From: Mucidula mucida
Lineage: Eukaryota > Basidiomycota > Agaricomycetes > Agaricales > Physalacriaceae
NCBI GenBank assembly: GCA_015501055.1
Contig: JADNYV010000090.1
Coordinates: 62,001 to 126,000, forward strand
Length of the DNA: 64,000 nt
Direction: 5' to 3'
A program made the position numbers and the translations under genes. How positions within the stretch are numbered: position 1 is the first letter of the stretch; the number at the start of each line of letters is the position of its first letter. Positions 44,864-56,566 of the stretch are shown in pieces. Below the pieces are notes generated by a model that worked only from the letters and a program-made list of their open reading frames with translations, had not been told where the DNA came from and did not search any database.

Positions 44864-46109
44864 TATATATGCTCTCTGTGCATGTATAACTTAAATAGAG
44901 CAATTGAAAGCAAACTATGAACAGCTTTCTCTTTGCCTCGCGTGAGAAAGGGCTTCCTTTACGGGCGGCAGGGATGCTTTGACTACTTTGCCTCCTACCA
45001 TCGCCAACAATCTTTGCACTCGAAGGCCCAATGCTAATGCCCCTTTGAAGGCCCACTGACGACGATGTCACCTTCCTGGCGCCGCATGTCCCTAAAGGGT
45101 GACCTGTAGATATCGGAAGATTAGTCTACCGTATCCATCCGGTGCGTCTTCTGCACCATTTCTGATGGTATAGACCTCAACTATTTCGGCAGATATATGG
45201 CGACGAGTGATCCATGGGATTTCTCTTTGGGATGAACGGTGCGCCCAGACTTGTGCGTTTTGTAGTCGATTAGAAAAGACGACTGCCAGCCACGCCATAG
45301 GAGATATTCTACATGTTCGGCTGGTCATGCCCTACTGTATGACAGTGCTGATGTATCCCTGCTCCTTGCGTCTCGCCTTCCAGCTTATACTCTTGGGTGA
45401 TTTGGGCGACAAGCACCTCGAGTTTCCCTAAACTCTCCATCGCCGTCTCCAGGAATGGCGCTCTGGCAATATGCAGCGTATGCCGCGCACTTTGAGATTC
45501 TTCGCGTTGGACACGACGGAAATTGATACTGTATTGGGCTTGCGGTCCGCGGTCATTTTTATTGGCCAGTGGATCGTTATGCGCGTCGTGATCGCACTTA
45601 CTATACATTTTCATTTTGTTATGATTATGGGGCTCTCTCGCGTTTGATACGGTGTACCCACCTCTTTCAGTCATCACGCTTTCAATGCTGCATTTCATGA
45701 CTTTCCTCACTACGAACTATAGTATTGCTTTTCTCTCTACCTCGTTTGAAACTTCTTCCATATCCTTTGTGGAATCCATACTGTCGCGCGTTTGGAAGAG
45801 GCTGTTAGTGTTCGGAATTCGTATTGATCTCGTCCTTGCTAGGTTTTGTCGTCGCTGATGCTGTTATTTAGACCTGGCCAACTTCATTGGCCGAAACGTG
45901 TTATCTACTTTCGAGAGCTGACTTCGCCCATGGCCTGGTTAAACTGGGTATCTTGACGTCCTCACGATGTATCCAATGCAAGAGCATATTGTCAGGTTCG
46001 TACATGTTATAATACATATTTTCTCAACCAATTGACCAAATCAGTCAGGCTTCCTCCCCCTGTCCTTCTATCCTGGGGCTTCGAGCGCGCCATTTTCTAT
46101 GCGCTACCA
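44864..46109. other. Convergent intergenic region, duplicate of 1574-2645
   Basis: Contains patches matching the spacer after F-box copy 1 and some added sequence. Short open frames on both strands show no recognisable protein. Confidence 0.45.
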
Positions 46110-46907
46110 CTATTCCATAACTGTCGCCCATGTGTCGCCACCGTGCGCTTTCTTGTTCAAGCCCACGAACCTGGTCCTTCCGCGGAGATATACAAGGCGT
46201 TTAGTATGCCTTGGCTCTTCGTCAGTTCTTGCTCTCCAGCTGCTCCTCATCTCAAAGACGTCTTCCCTCTCCACAGCTTGCCTCGACTGGCTCAGCGTTA
46301 TGCTTCCGTCCAACGGAAAATGCAGGCATTCCCAAATCCGGAATACGACATCCCCCACTGTCACGTAGTATCAGTTCGCGTCAGGCTGGATTACTATTGG
46401 CCACGGAAGTAGATGTATGACTACTGCCATCGATGGCAGGCGCGGGCCTGTAGTGAGTTCGCAGAGCGATGACGGCGGCTAAGCTGCTTTGACTATTTCC
46501 CACGTCTGGGAGAAGTCTACCGAGTTAACGTCGGGAACGCGCTGAGGCAGTGGGTGCATGACTGCCTCCCCTCCCCCTCCTATCTGTGATAGAAGCCCAC
46601 GATGAACTCGTCGCGCTCGACCATTTGGCGCGTTTGGTGTCACCGCCCGTTGCGGTGTTGGTCGAGGAGATGGTAATTGGACGCCTGGCACGAAAGTATC
46701 TGTCGCGATGTGCAGCTGCACTCCGTCATGCGATGGTGTGGTACTGTCTGTTTCCGGCAACGTCGCGTCTCCCTGCGCTACTGCGTCCACCATACCGCAT
46801 GCTAATGGATACGATGTTCGCGACGACGGGGCGTCGAAGAGCGCGCTTCGACTTTCAGCATGGATGGTTTCTGTCATGCGTTTCACAAAGTACTCGCGGA
46901 TGCGCAT
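46110..46907 (-). pseudogene. DUF6699-like protein, copy 2, with two premature stops
   Basis: Aligned with 2646-3521, the reading frame from 46907 runs to a TAG at 46479-46481 where copy 1 has the Trp codon TGG (KAAW). A second stop, TGA near 46371-46373, lies where copy 1 has Gln. The domain resumes as VTVGDVVFRIWECLHF and ends RLVYLRGRTRFVGL. The N-terminal ~30 residues of copy 1 are not matched. A functional protein is very unlikely. Confidence 0.75.
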
Positions 46908-48767
46908 TGTATCACGCCTAACTGCTGTCGTTCGCCCGCTCTCAGTATGTTATGCGCAAGGATGCTCAGAAGCCACACCACTCGATTCAGCGATGTTCGT
47001 TTGCTTGTGGAAGTGATCTGGGACGAAGGGGAGGGAAGATAGGCGGGGAGGGTGGTGGTGTGATGAGAGATTGTGGGGGGAGGGAAGCATGGCAACTGGT
47101 TTGGCACTGCTGGGTTTTGAAGATTTACGGGAGCGAAACATAACCCTAGCGGTCTGGCGCTGGGTTTGGGTCAGCACAGCATGGGTGAGTTGAATTACTT
47201 TCGTTACTCGTATTCCTTATGCTCATATTCTCATTGCCTTATAGGAAAGAGGAAGATAATCACAACGCAACACACGACGACAGCTCATCGTCGTGCGTCT
47301 CTGTACGCGGAGCCGCCGACAAATTATGCATCCCACAAATATGATTGTGGAAACTTCACTGCGAGTTGAGATGGGCGGTCTACACACCAACATTTTCAAC
47401 GATAAGGCGGACAGACGCATCTCTTAGTCGACAATTGCGCAGCACCATACTGCTCTTTGGACTCGGGCCAGTGCGTTGACGATATGTTATCCCCTCGCGA
47501 GACCAGGCGAAGAAATTCCCTTTCCTTCCGAAGATCAAGGAATATCCAGCGCCCCTCACCCCACCGATGGCCGTGACGGCGGTGCACTTTCCCCCTGGAG
47601 CTCGCGCCATACCCCGCCTAGGAGTTCTGATCTATGCGCCCGGTATGTATTCGGCTCAATTCCAACGAGACTACCTACCTTACCGTGTTGGTTCTACTCA
47701 GAGGCTCCATCCAAAATCTGTCGTTGGGGGTGTCACGACGACTTTCCAGCGGCTATATATGCTCGAAATTGACGGCACGTAGGAGCGGACTAGGCTAATG
47801 TTCGTTTTCCCGCATTTATCTGGGGTATTCGCGTCCTTCGGCGCCACCATTATACGCCGACGCTCCCGAGCCCTTAAGTGTCGCCCACACGCCTGCTCTT
47901 CTGCGCTTCAAGATACCCATCGAGCTTATCAATCACTATCGATGCTGTGACGCTGCCAATTCTAGGCATATATAGAGAGTGTATCTTTTGAGCTCGCTTA
48001 TAACTTGGCGGTCTATAGGTATCGTCCGAAACATGCATGAGGGCTAATGCGACGTGCTCGTTACCACCGTTCTCTCTCATATGTTGCATCTGTCTTCTAT
48101 CCGTATGCCTTCCGCGTTATCATGAAAGCATTTTCAACAGGTTAATCACATTCGAATCATTTACGATTGTTGTTTGACCTACATGAAGCGCGTCTCTTCT
48201 ACTCTAGAAACAGGTTATCGTGAAATGTATACCAAGCATAGAGTAGCTTTCGTCGTACGCCGACTTACTTCTTATATACTGTTCTATCTTCAGAATCATA
48301 GCAGCAGTGTGTCCGCATGGAAGGAGGTTTGACGTAGAGATTCGTACCGGTTTTGACGAACATGTTCGACAATCTACGTAATTCATCAGAAACATACGTT
48401 ACTTACAGGCGTATCAGAGCTCAACATCGGTGGCACGCACAACCACAGCTCCGCCTTCGCGTCCGTTGCTGTCTATGTGTCTTCTTAGATGGAGTTGACA
48501 CTCGTCTTTGCATGGAGAAAAGGAATATGGGTATGATATTCGTTCGAGCAAGAGCAAGCGGGGCAAGGGAAGCATGCCAGCTACTTTTGCGCTAGGAATC
48601 TGATTTATCGGGAAGCCTATCCAGGCGAACCTATCATTTCTAATCTTTGGCGGCTCAAGTTTGCGTGGAGGGCGAAATCGGAATGTCGCCGTCCCGGAGA
48701 CATTAATTGGTAGGAATGAGAACATAAGACATGATAGTATTTACATTACAATAGCTGTAGGAGCGCA
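46908..48767. other. Long intergenic region
   Basis: No convincing gene. A plus-strand frame at 47567-47782 (72 codons, FPPGARAIPRLGVLIYAPG) is the least unlikely coding stretch, but there is nothing to identify it. Short AT-rich patches near 48230-48300 are not patterned. The 3' flank of the GH7 gene ends here. Confidence 0.4.
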
Positions 48768-50247
48768 CTACTGGCTGAATGTAGAGTTAAGAGGACCAAA
48801 CCTAATGTTGGAGTATGTGACCTGCGCGTTCGCATTCTGTGACTCGACATCCGTGGGCTTCCCCGAGCTCGTGGAGCATGTTCCACGAGCGATGCCGGGC
48901 TGCGAGGCATCGGCGTCGGTTGGGTAGTTGCTGTCGAGCCAGAGCATGTTAACGGCGTGGTCATCCCACAAACTCAGGACTAGCGCCATGCCGCTTTTCA
49001 AAGCCTGCCCCATCTTCGCCAAACCTCCACGGTCCTCGAACGAGTTGGTGTCGCCGAACAAGGTCTTCTGAGCGTTGCAATAGCTGTCCGTCACCGAATT
49101 GTACGACGTCAACCCAGTGAAAGTGGAGAATGAATTGGGGATGACCTGTCCGTTCTGGACATAGAATCGGCGGATCTCGCTAAGCGCACCATTCGCTGTC
49201 CCGTCGGCGGTAATAAATTGGGTGACGAGCGTGAATTTGGCATTGGTGTTCACAGTCATGCCCGGGCCGTAAAAGTCTTTTACGCCTTGACGGAAGGAAT
49301 TGAAATCGCAGCCATCCTTGTCGCAGATGCCGCCGTAGCGGTTGTCGCCATCACCGCAGTCGTTGCCGGAGCAGCGGGTCTGGCCGGTGGAGGTGCAGAC
49401 GTGGGGGGTGTAGGCAGAGGAGATGGAGTTGGCTTCCCAGAGATCCATCTCATCGCAGCAGGATCCGTACGTGCCTGAACCGGCATTGGTGTCGTTGGGG
49501 GAAGGCTGCCAGCCATCGACGTTCGCCTGTAGCGCATGGGGGTGATCAGAGTCAGCGGGTAGCAAGAAGGCATGTGACGTACCTGGCCGTTGATGAACTT
49601 GATATCATGAGGACACTGCGAGTCACAGTACCCAGTGCCGTAGCGCGCACCAGCCTTGTTTGTCGAGAACTTGGACTTTCCGCCGTCCTGGTCCATGGAG
49701 ACGAAGTAGACAGCGCCGTTCAGCCCACAAGGAAGCTGGGAGACGTCAACGTCGAATGTGAATTCCTGGTTGAGGAGGCTGAACATCTGGTAATTGTCCT
49801 GGTCCTGCATGAGGTACACACGGGAACCGATGTTCTTTTGTTGGGACTGGGTCACGAATTTGAGTGTGAGAGCGTTGCCGCTGGCTGTGATACCATAAGT
49901 GCCGGCGTAGTCTGCACCGTCGAGGGCGCAATTCGCGGCACAGGTGGTGTCGTCGGGGCAGAGGGTGGCATCCCAGGTGTTTCCGGTGTAGCAGTTGTTC
50001 GAGCCGGATGTGCTGTGAAGCCAGCGCCAGTTAGCGTCTAAGACTACGGCGCGTTGCTAGACGAAGAGAGATAAGTATTGTGAGAGGCGAAAGGGAGACG
50101 AGTACTGACCTGGGTTGTACAGCTTCCTCCAGCAGAGCATTGTTGAACCGTCAGAGATGGGTGAGTCTCCGCGGTGAGAGTGCCGATCTGCTGGCCCAAG
50201 GCGACAGCGACGAAGGCGAAACAGACAAGAGCGACCTTGTTGAACAT
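48768..50247 (-). CDS. GH7 cellobiohydrolase (cellulase), catalytic domain only
   Basis: Exons 50247-50110, 50056-49583 and 49526-48768 join in phase to 456 residues. The N-terminus [18 protein letters not shown] is a secretion signal, followed by [14 protein letters not shown], the normal GH7 start. The catalytic motif is [10 protein letters not shown], with nucleophile and acid/base glutamates in E-x-D-x-x-E. Conserved Cys-rich loops ([35 protein letters not shown]) and the tail [20 protein letters not shown] are present. The protein ends at FSQ, with no linker or CBM1. The enzyme releases cellobiose from cellulose chain ends outside the cell. It is the intact member of a tandem pair. Confidence 0.93.
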
Positions 50248-52307
50248 GACGGGAAGGCGGGTTGTCGATGCCTTTCCACATCTGATCCACGAAGTTTAAG
50301 TACTGGTCCTTCGGATAATATCTGGAACTCGAGGAGGACGCTTTGCTGAAGCTAGGTGGAGGGGAGCAGATCTGGGCAGTAAAAGTTTGGAACGACCGAG
50401 GAGCATCCGGAAAGAAATCCCGTTATTGAGCCGCAGATCTTGGCTCTCATACCTACACGTCTCTCTCCCATGTGGGTGCTAATCTGGATTGAATCGCGTC
50501 AAAGTGCTGGAGGCGAGAAGCAAAGCCTAGAAAAGGAAAACACGGGGTCGTGGCACGCGCGCGTCATATCACCCCGGTCCCTTGTGCCTCGTTTCAACAA
50601 TCGGGTCTTTTCTGGTTTCCACCTCTCGCTCTGCAGCACTCCCCTAGCTGCCATCTTTCAACTTCGTGGCTCTTTCCGTGCCTCGCGTAGTTTGACCTGC
50701 GAGGTGTCATTCCAGCCTTTCCAACTCACACTGTCTCTTACAGGCGCCTCTCTCGTCTAAAGCTTCCTTCTCGGTGAAATTATGAACAGTTCCTGTCGAA
50801 CATTCCCAAAATACACTATTCATACCCATCTACCAACCTCGTGATACTCTTACGGAGGCCTGCATCCTTTTGTAACCCCCTCAGCTGCTTCGATGAGGTC
50901 AATGCCTTGTTCTTCAAATGGGTCGGTATTGCAAGCGGCCCGTTGCAAGGGCAGCGTTAGCTTGAAATCATCTGAATCGATTCTTTCTTTTCCATACCCG
51001 TTTACCGCCAAGAGAACTTGAACCGAGTAGTCTCTTCTACGGGTCATTCTCATCCGTTATGGCGAGTCAGCCCCAGTATCGCTAAATGCGCGCCTATTTT
51101 GACGTTTTTAGTTCAGGCAACGATGGAGCCGTAAGTGCTTCTGGTACATGACCCGCCTATTACGAGTTGTTCAGCTTAGAATAGAATGACTCGAAGTGGT
51201 AGACAGAGTCTTTCATGCGCGTATAGATGTTTAGTCGTGGTTGCGAATCTCGAAATATGCGCGCTAAATTGACGGAAGGAATGATTCATCTGTGCTACCT
51301 TTGTGTCCAATGAAAGGTGCAAGTGACTGCGAAATGCTTTATTAAGACTACCCATAGACTCTGTATCTAACGTTACACCCGTATCTATTGGTTAGACTAA
51401 TGTCCATGCAACGGAGGAACTTGGGCAAAGTCGGTCACGATCTTCGCAAGCAATTCAAAGAACTGGATAGCAAAGAAGGGTAGGTAACTCCGAGCAATCA
51501 TGTAGAAGGTTACTGGATAACTTTAGAGTTGTCGCCAACTTTAGATGCGTGTAATTTATAGAGACAGAATCACGCGACTGTCGGTCTCGATGATCGCCAG
51601 CTGAAGACACACTGATGTGAGAAACTATCACTATCTATGTCCGAAGAGTCCCGAAAAACAAATCACTGCTTGTCGTCTTATTCACAAGACGAGAGTTATC
51701 CAGATAATCCACCACCTCCATGGCCACCGCGACAACGAAATGTGCTCAGACCCTCAAACAAGGAGCGACGTGGAACCCCGAAATGCCCTTCACACGACGG
51801 TCTTCGTTCATTGCCTTCGAGAGATTGACGGCCAGAAGGTGCCAGTCGTCCTGGCCTCGAGTATGAATTCGTGCAAACTTGAATAGCTGGCCCCAGCGTG
51901 CTCTGCTAGGGAGTATATGTGATGATATCGCGTTTACTTTTGTATCTACGACGTCGGACTAGCGGGCATCTCCTTAGTACCAAGATGTAGGCGGTAGCAT
52001 CTTCTGGCACAGCGCAGTTACTCATAGTTGAACCGGGCCGTAGAATACAGGTACACGCAAAAATAGCTGCCATCCTGACTTCCGCCTGTATATATAATCG
52101 ATCTCTTTCCAGAGGCAGCAGTACTCATCTCCGCCACATAAGCACCGATTACTCTGCGTAGATAGAAGAACATTTATTCGTATTCCGTGGCCGGGACTCA
52201 AGATGGGGAAAGCAAAAGGTCGCCGTACCGGTCATATAAATTTGTGGATGGAGCGATAAACGAGAACATGACACGTAGCCTGTACATTAGAATAGCCGCA
52301 GGAACGC
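50248..52307. other. Promoter region of the GH7 gene and spacer of the tandem pair
   Basis: The first 500 bases resemble the region upstream of the second GH7 copy. For example AACACGGGGTCGTG lies 290-310 bases before each start (near 50539 and 54080). The duplicated unit therefore included its promoter. The rest (50800-52300) has no gene I can support. Confidence 0.5.
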
Positions 52308-53771
52308 ACTAATGGCCGAATGTCGAGTTAAGAGGACCAAACCTAATGTTGGAATATGTGACCTGCGCGTTCGCGTTCTGTGACTCGACATCTGTGGGCT
52401 TCCCCGAGCTCGTAGATCATGTTCCACGAGCGATACCGGGTTGAGAAGCATCAGCGTCGGTGGGGTAGTTACTGTCGAGCCACAGCATGTTGACGGCGTG
52501 GTCGTCCCATAGACTCAAGACCAAGGCCATTCCGTTCTGGAGCGCTTGGCCCATCTTGTTAAGGCCGCCGCGCTGCTCGAACGAGTTGGTATCGCCAAAC
52601 AAGCTTTTCTGCGCATTGCAGTAGCTGTCCGTCACCGAGTTGTACGACGTCAACCCGGTGAAAGTGGAGAATGAATTGGGGATGACCTTTCCGTTCTGGA
52701 CGTAGAAGCGGCGGATCTCGCTGAGCGCTCCGTTGGCAGACCCGTCAGCGGTGATGAACTGGGTGACGAGCGTGAACTTGGAGTTGGTGTTACAGTCATG
52801 CCTGGGCCATAAAAGTCTTTTACGCCTTGGCGGAAGGAATTGAAATCGCAGCCATCCTTGTCGCAGATACCACCGTAGCGGTTGTCGCCGTCACCGCAGT
52901 CGTAGCCGGAGCAGCGGGTCTGGCCGGTGGAGGTGCAGACGTGGGGGGTGTAAGCGGAGGAGATAGAGTTGGCTTCCCAGATATCCATCTCGTCGCAGCA
53001 GGATCCGTACGTGCCTGAGCCGGCATTGGTGTCGTTGGGTGACGCGGACCAGCCTCGACATTGGCCTACAGTACACGTTTCGTAAAAATATCTGTAACAA
53101 TCGAAAATGCTAGTTACCTGACCGTTAATGAACTTAATATCATGAGGGCACTGAGAGTCACAGTAGCCCGTTCCATAGCGTGCACCGGCCTTGTTCGTCG
53201 AGTACTTCGACTTGCCGCCATCTTTGTCCATGGAGACAAAGTAGACAGCGCCGTTAAGACCACAAGGAAGCTGCGAAACGTCCACGTCGAAGGTGAACTC
53301 CTGATTCTTCAGGCTGAACATCTGGTAATTGTCCTGGTCCTGCATCAGGTACACGCGAGAACCGATGTTTTTCTGCTGAGACGTGGTAACAAATTTGAGA
53401 GTGAGAGCGTTGCCGCTGGTCGTGATACCATAAGTGCCGGCGTAGTCTGCGCCGTCAAGAGCGCAATTCGCAGCGCAAGCGGTGTTGTTCGGGCAGGTCG
53501 AAGAGTTCACGTATTTCCCGTGTAGCAATTGGTATAGTTGTTAGTGAAGCCAGCGCCAGTTGGAGTCAAGCACAACCGAACGTGACTGTAATCCCGTTAG
53601 ACAAACCAAGGAAAGTCGGATATGAACGCCCACCTGGGTTGTGCAGCTCCCTCCGGCAGAGCATTGTTGAACTGTCAACGATGGATGGGTTTCCGCGGTG
53701 TAATTTCCGATTTGCTGGCCGAGGGCGGCAGCAGCAAGGGTACAACAGACGAGGGCGATCGCGTTGAACAT
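52308..53771 (-). pseudogene. GH7 cellobiohydrolase, second copy, decayed
   Basis: Same exon plan as the intact copy (53771-53634, then from 53585, then from about 53070). Signal peptide ([18 protein letters not shown]) and [10 protein letters not shown] remain. Lesions read against the intact copy are: stop TAA at 53541-53543; single-base losses near 53508 (Trp codon), 53053 (start of exon 3) and 52790; and Cys-to-stop TGA at 52417-52419. The last block before the end ([11 protein letters not shown]) is still recognisable. Five independent lesions make a pseudogene much more likely than sequence error, although the single-base losses alone could be errors. Confidence 0.85.
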
Positions 53772-55159
53772 GAGGAGAGAGGCGATTGTCGATGGATGTC
53801 ACCAGAAGCCATGAAGTCTCAAGTAGTAAATGTTCGCGGAGAATATTTGGAGCACATCCAGAATGCTCGCACCTTTGAGACGCAGAGCGGTGGCTTGAAA
53901 CGTTCGTTAGCGCGAAACATTTCAATGGCAACCGAGGACAATCCGGTCTGTAATTCCGTTGTTGAACCGCCATGTATTATCCCCAGTCAGAGATATACAC
54001 TTCCAACGCTTCCTTTTGTTCGGGTTTGTTGAGTCGCGTTCGACTAGTGAAGGTAAGAAGTCAGGACCAGAATAGGAACAACACGGGGTCGTGTCCGTTA
54101 TGATCAGTCCCTGGTGCCTGATTCAGAACGACTCGTCTCCTCCTCCCTCCACTGTATCCTACCGTCGACACTCTGTTCCAAGATACGTGTGCGAAAGGAT
54201 GAACCTGCTCAAATTGCACATTGTCAATCGTCCTGCTCTCGCATCGTTCCCGCTTTCAAAAGCCCGACTTTCTCCGGTCTGGATCCTGCTCATCACTTCG
54301 ATGTCTTCAATTACAGTTTAGCGCCCCATATATCACTTGCTTCTCGGCATAATTTCTACCTGCGCGTTCCAATGGCATGGTCCCCGAGATACATTTGCAG
54401 GGCCTCTCATGACTTTGTGCAGGGGATTTCGCGCTACTATGACCCCGTCACCTGCTAGGGCAACGATAACTTCTGATGACTTTCAATTGGTACGGTTAGA
54501 TTTCGTAGCAAGCTCTTTGATCTTGTTGTTCAATTGAAAGATGAACCCGAGCGTTTTGTATGGTTCATATCGTCGCTGCCAACGACTCATCTAAGTTGAT
54601 AACGGCGTTTTGAAGCGCGGATTTTCTGTTTCGAGACGATCCCTTCTATACTACAAACACAAATATATTACCTATCACGCAGTCATAAATCAGGTCTTTT
54701 CTCGCATCTCTAGAGTACTTCAGACAACGAGCCCAACTTCAAACACAGACGCCGGTGTATACGTCGTCGAGCCTGATACATTGGTCTAGAAGCAGAGTGG
54801 CCACTTAAGTCATTGTGGTACGCAGGCATCAAAAGAATTCCTCACGTTCTTATCCGCAAATATGATCTCCGTGTTTACTGGCTCTGCCGAGGGCCTCGTC
54901 GGCTGTTTTGGCAAATCCGACATCGAGATTGGCTCGGTGTTGAATTTCTGACGCAGGTGCTCCCTACTGTTCACTACGAAGATGACTGTGAGCGAGTAGA
55001 CATAGCGTACACCATTTACTCATACAGTTTGCTAGGAGACTGTTGAAGTAGACTGAAATTTCCTGAGTTATATTAGTCATCACCAAGAAACATGAACGCA
55101 CGCTTATTTAACGAGAAGTATACGGCGATGTAGATGAACTTGTCAGGCCAGATGGTGAA
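53772..55159. other. Upstream region of the GH7 pseudogene and spacer
   Basis: The part next to the gene matches the intact copy's promoter in patches. Beyond about 54400 nothing recognisable is seen. Confidence 0.4.
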
Positions 55160-55600
55160 CTAATTGAATTTCAGAACGCGAAGAAAAAGTTTGGAAAATC
55201 TTACAGTTATGAAGCACGCCACAGCGCAAACACTAACCCAAAGGTCAGTGCGAAGCGCCCTGCACCCAGTAGTTATATTTGGGTTACGCACGTTGTTAGT
55301 AGGCCTAGTGAAGGCTGCATGTAAATAAGGACAGCTAGGGCGTAAATGCACGTACAGGTGTTGATAGCATATACAATCAGATAGTTGATGACATTCTTCG
55401 TGCTAGGAGAAGGACAGAGAAAGCTCAGCAGAAGGTAGGTCGTGAAGCGTTTGGGTACGCACGAAGCGAACGATGTCCTGCTTTTGTACAGGACAGTGCA
55501 CAACGTGGATGCAATTGCGATATCCGCCAACACCTCACCACCGAACGAGATGTAGAGTGTAGCCTACGGCTTTGTTAGAAAAGGCGAAAGCAAATCAGGT
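55160..55600 (-). CDS. Possible fragment of a DUF6534-like membrane protein gene
   Basis: Minus-strand exons can be joined: VLADIAIASTLCTVLYKSRTSF, then STKNVINYLIVYAINTC, then LLTT and an extension with LWVSVCAVACFIT. Donors GTGCGT, GTACGT and GTGCGT and the matching AG sites keep the frame. The order (DIAIA-LC--L--SRT--, INYLIVYAINT-LLT) resembles the hydrophobic core of DUF6534, a family of multi-span membrane proteins expanded in agaricomycetes. The 5' half (towards 56290) is not clearly coding, so this may be a remnant. Confidence 0.4.
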
Positions 55601-56199
55601 TCGTACTGACAGAGTTCTGGTCCACTTTTGAAAAGTCGAGATCCGTCGAGGTCAGCGACTGAATCGCGAATGCTGGCGGGGATGAGAACACGAGCCTGAG
55701 AGGTTACTATGGAATCCCACCAAAGCCGCACGCTAATGGTTCATGATTGAGAGCCGAGTAGGGCACCCGCAAAAGCAAAAAACGTACAGAAGGATATGAG
55801 AGATAGTACGATCTGTTCGTGACGTTGAGCATCCCCGACCTTCATCAACGTTGCAGAAAAACTTACAATCGTTGAACAGACCATGACGGCGAGAGTCTTG
55901 CCGCGTGTTATCACTGTCGGTGATTATTCATACGAGTTCCAGCTCAGAGCCTTCGAACATACAGAGCGTCCATATACGCTTCACGAATACTCTACAGCAA
56001 TATGAGAAGAGACATCCGGAGGCCGGCCACTTAAAGACGTACAGTTGAATCAGAATTTCGCTAATGTTCTGTGGTCGTCATACATCTAAATTCTATAACT
56101 CGAACAGAGATTGATAGCTTACCGAGACGAAGACTTGTGCCACGAAGCTCCTGCCCGTAATTAAGTACTCGTGGCTTACTACAAGAACGTGATATTTAC

Positions 56200-56537
56200 G
56201 TACCATGTAGGTCGAAGAAGTTCGATAGGATTGAAGTAATTGGTTACCATGTAAAAATAGCAGCCATGGGTTATCAGCGTGTGGCGTTAGCGAGGTGACT
56301 CGGTAGCGTCACACGAGAGCTTGTCGAACTGAGAGACCGTGTAGAATAATCCTCGATTCGAGTACTAGAGAACTAGGACAATTGTAGCGGCTTTATATAT
56401 AAGTAGAGAGTCCGAGTCGGGTGCGACTCGGACGACGAAAGGATTAAAATGATATACGGGCGTACGGTAAGTAAGAGAGAGAGAGAAAACAATATAGACG
56501 CCGGCGGTGACCAGATTATGTCACTATTCGCTACACA
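56200..56537 (-). repeat. 3' LTR of the second-family element (outer end unclear)
   Basis: On the minus strand a purine-rich GGAGGGCG is followed by TGTGTAGCGAATAGTGAC, the likely LTR start. A TATA-like ACTTATATATAAAGCC lies at about 56391-56406 on that strand. The outer boundary is approximate. Confidence 0.55.
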
Positions 56538-56566
56538 CGCCCTCCGGGACTTCGATCCGAAGTTCC

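Noticed and set aside
47476..47782. Overlapping plus-strand frames of 71 and 98 codons
   Set aside because: No domain, no splice or promoter support, and a minus-strand frame of similar length overlaps them; left as unassigned.
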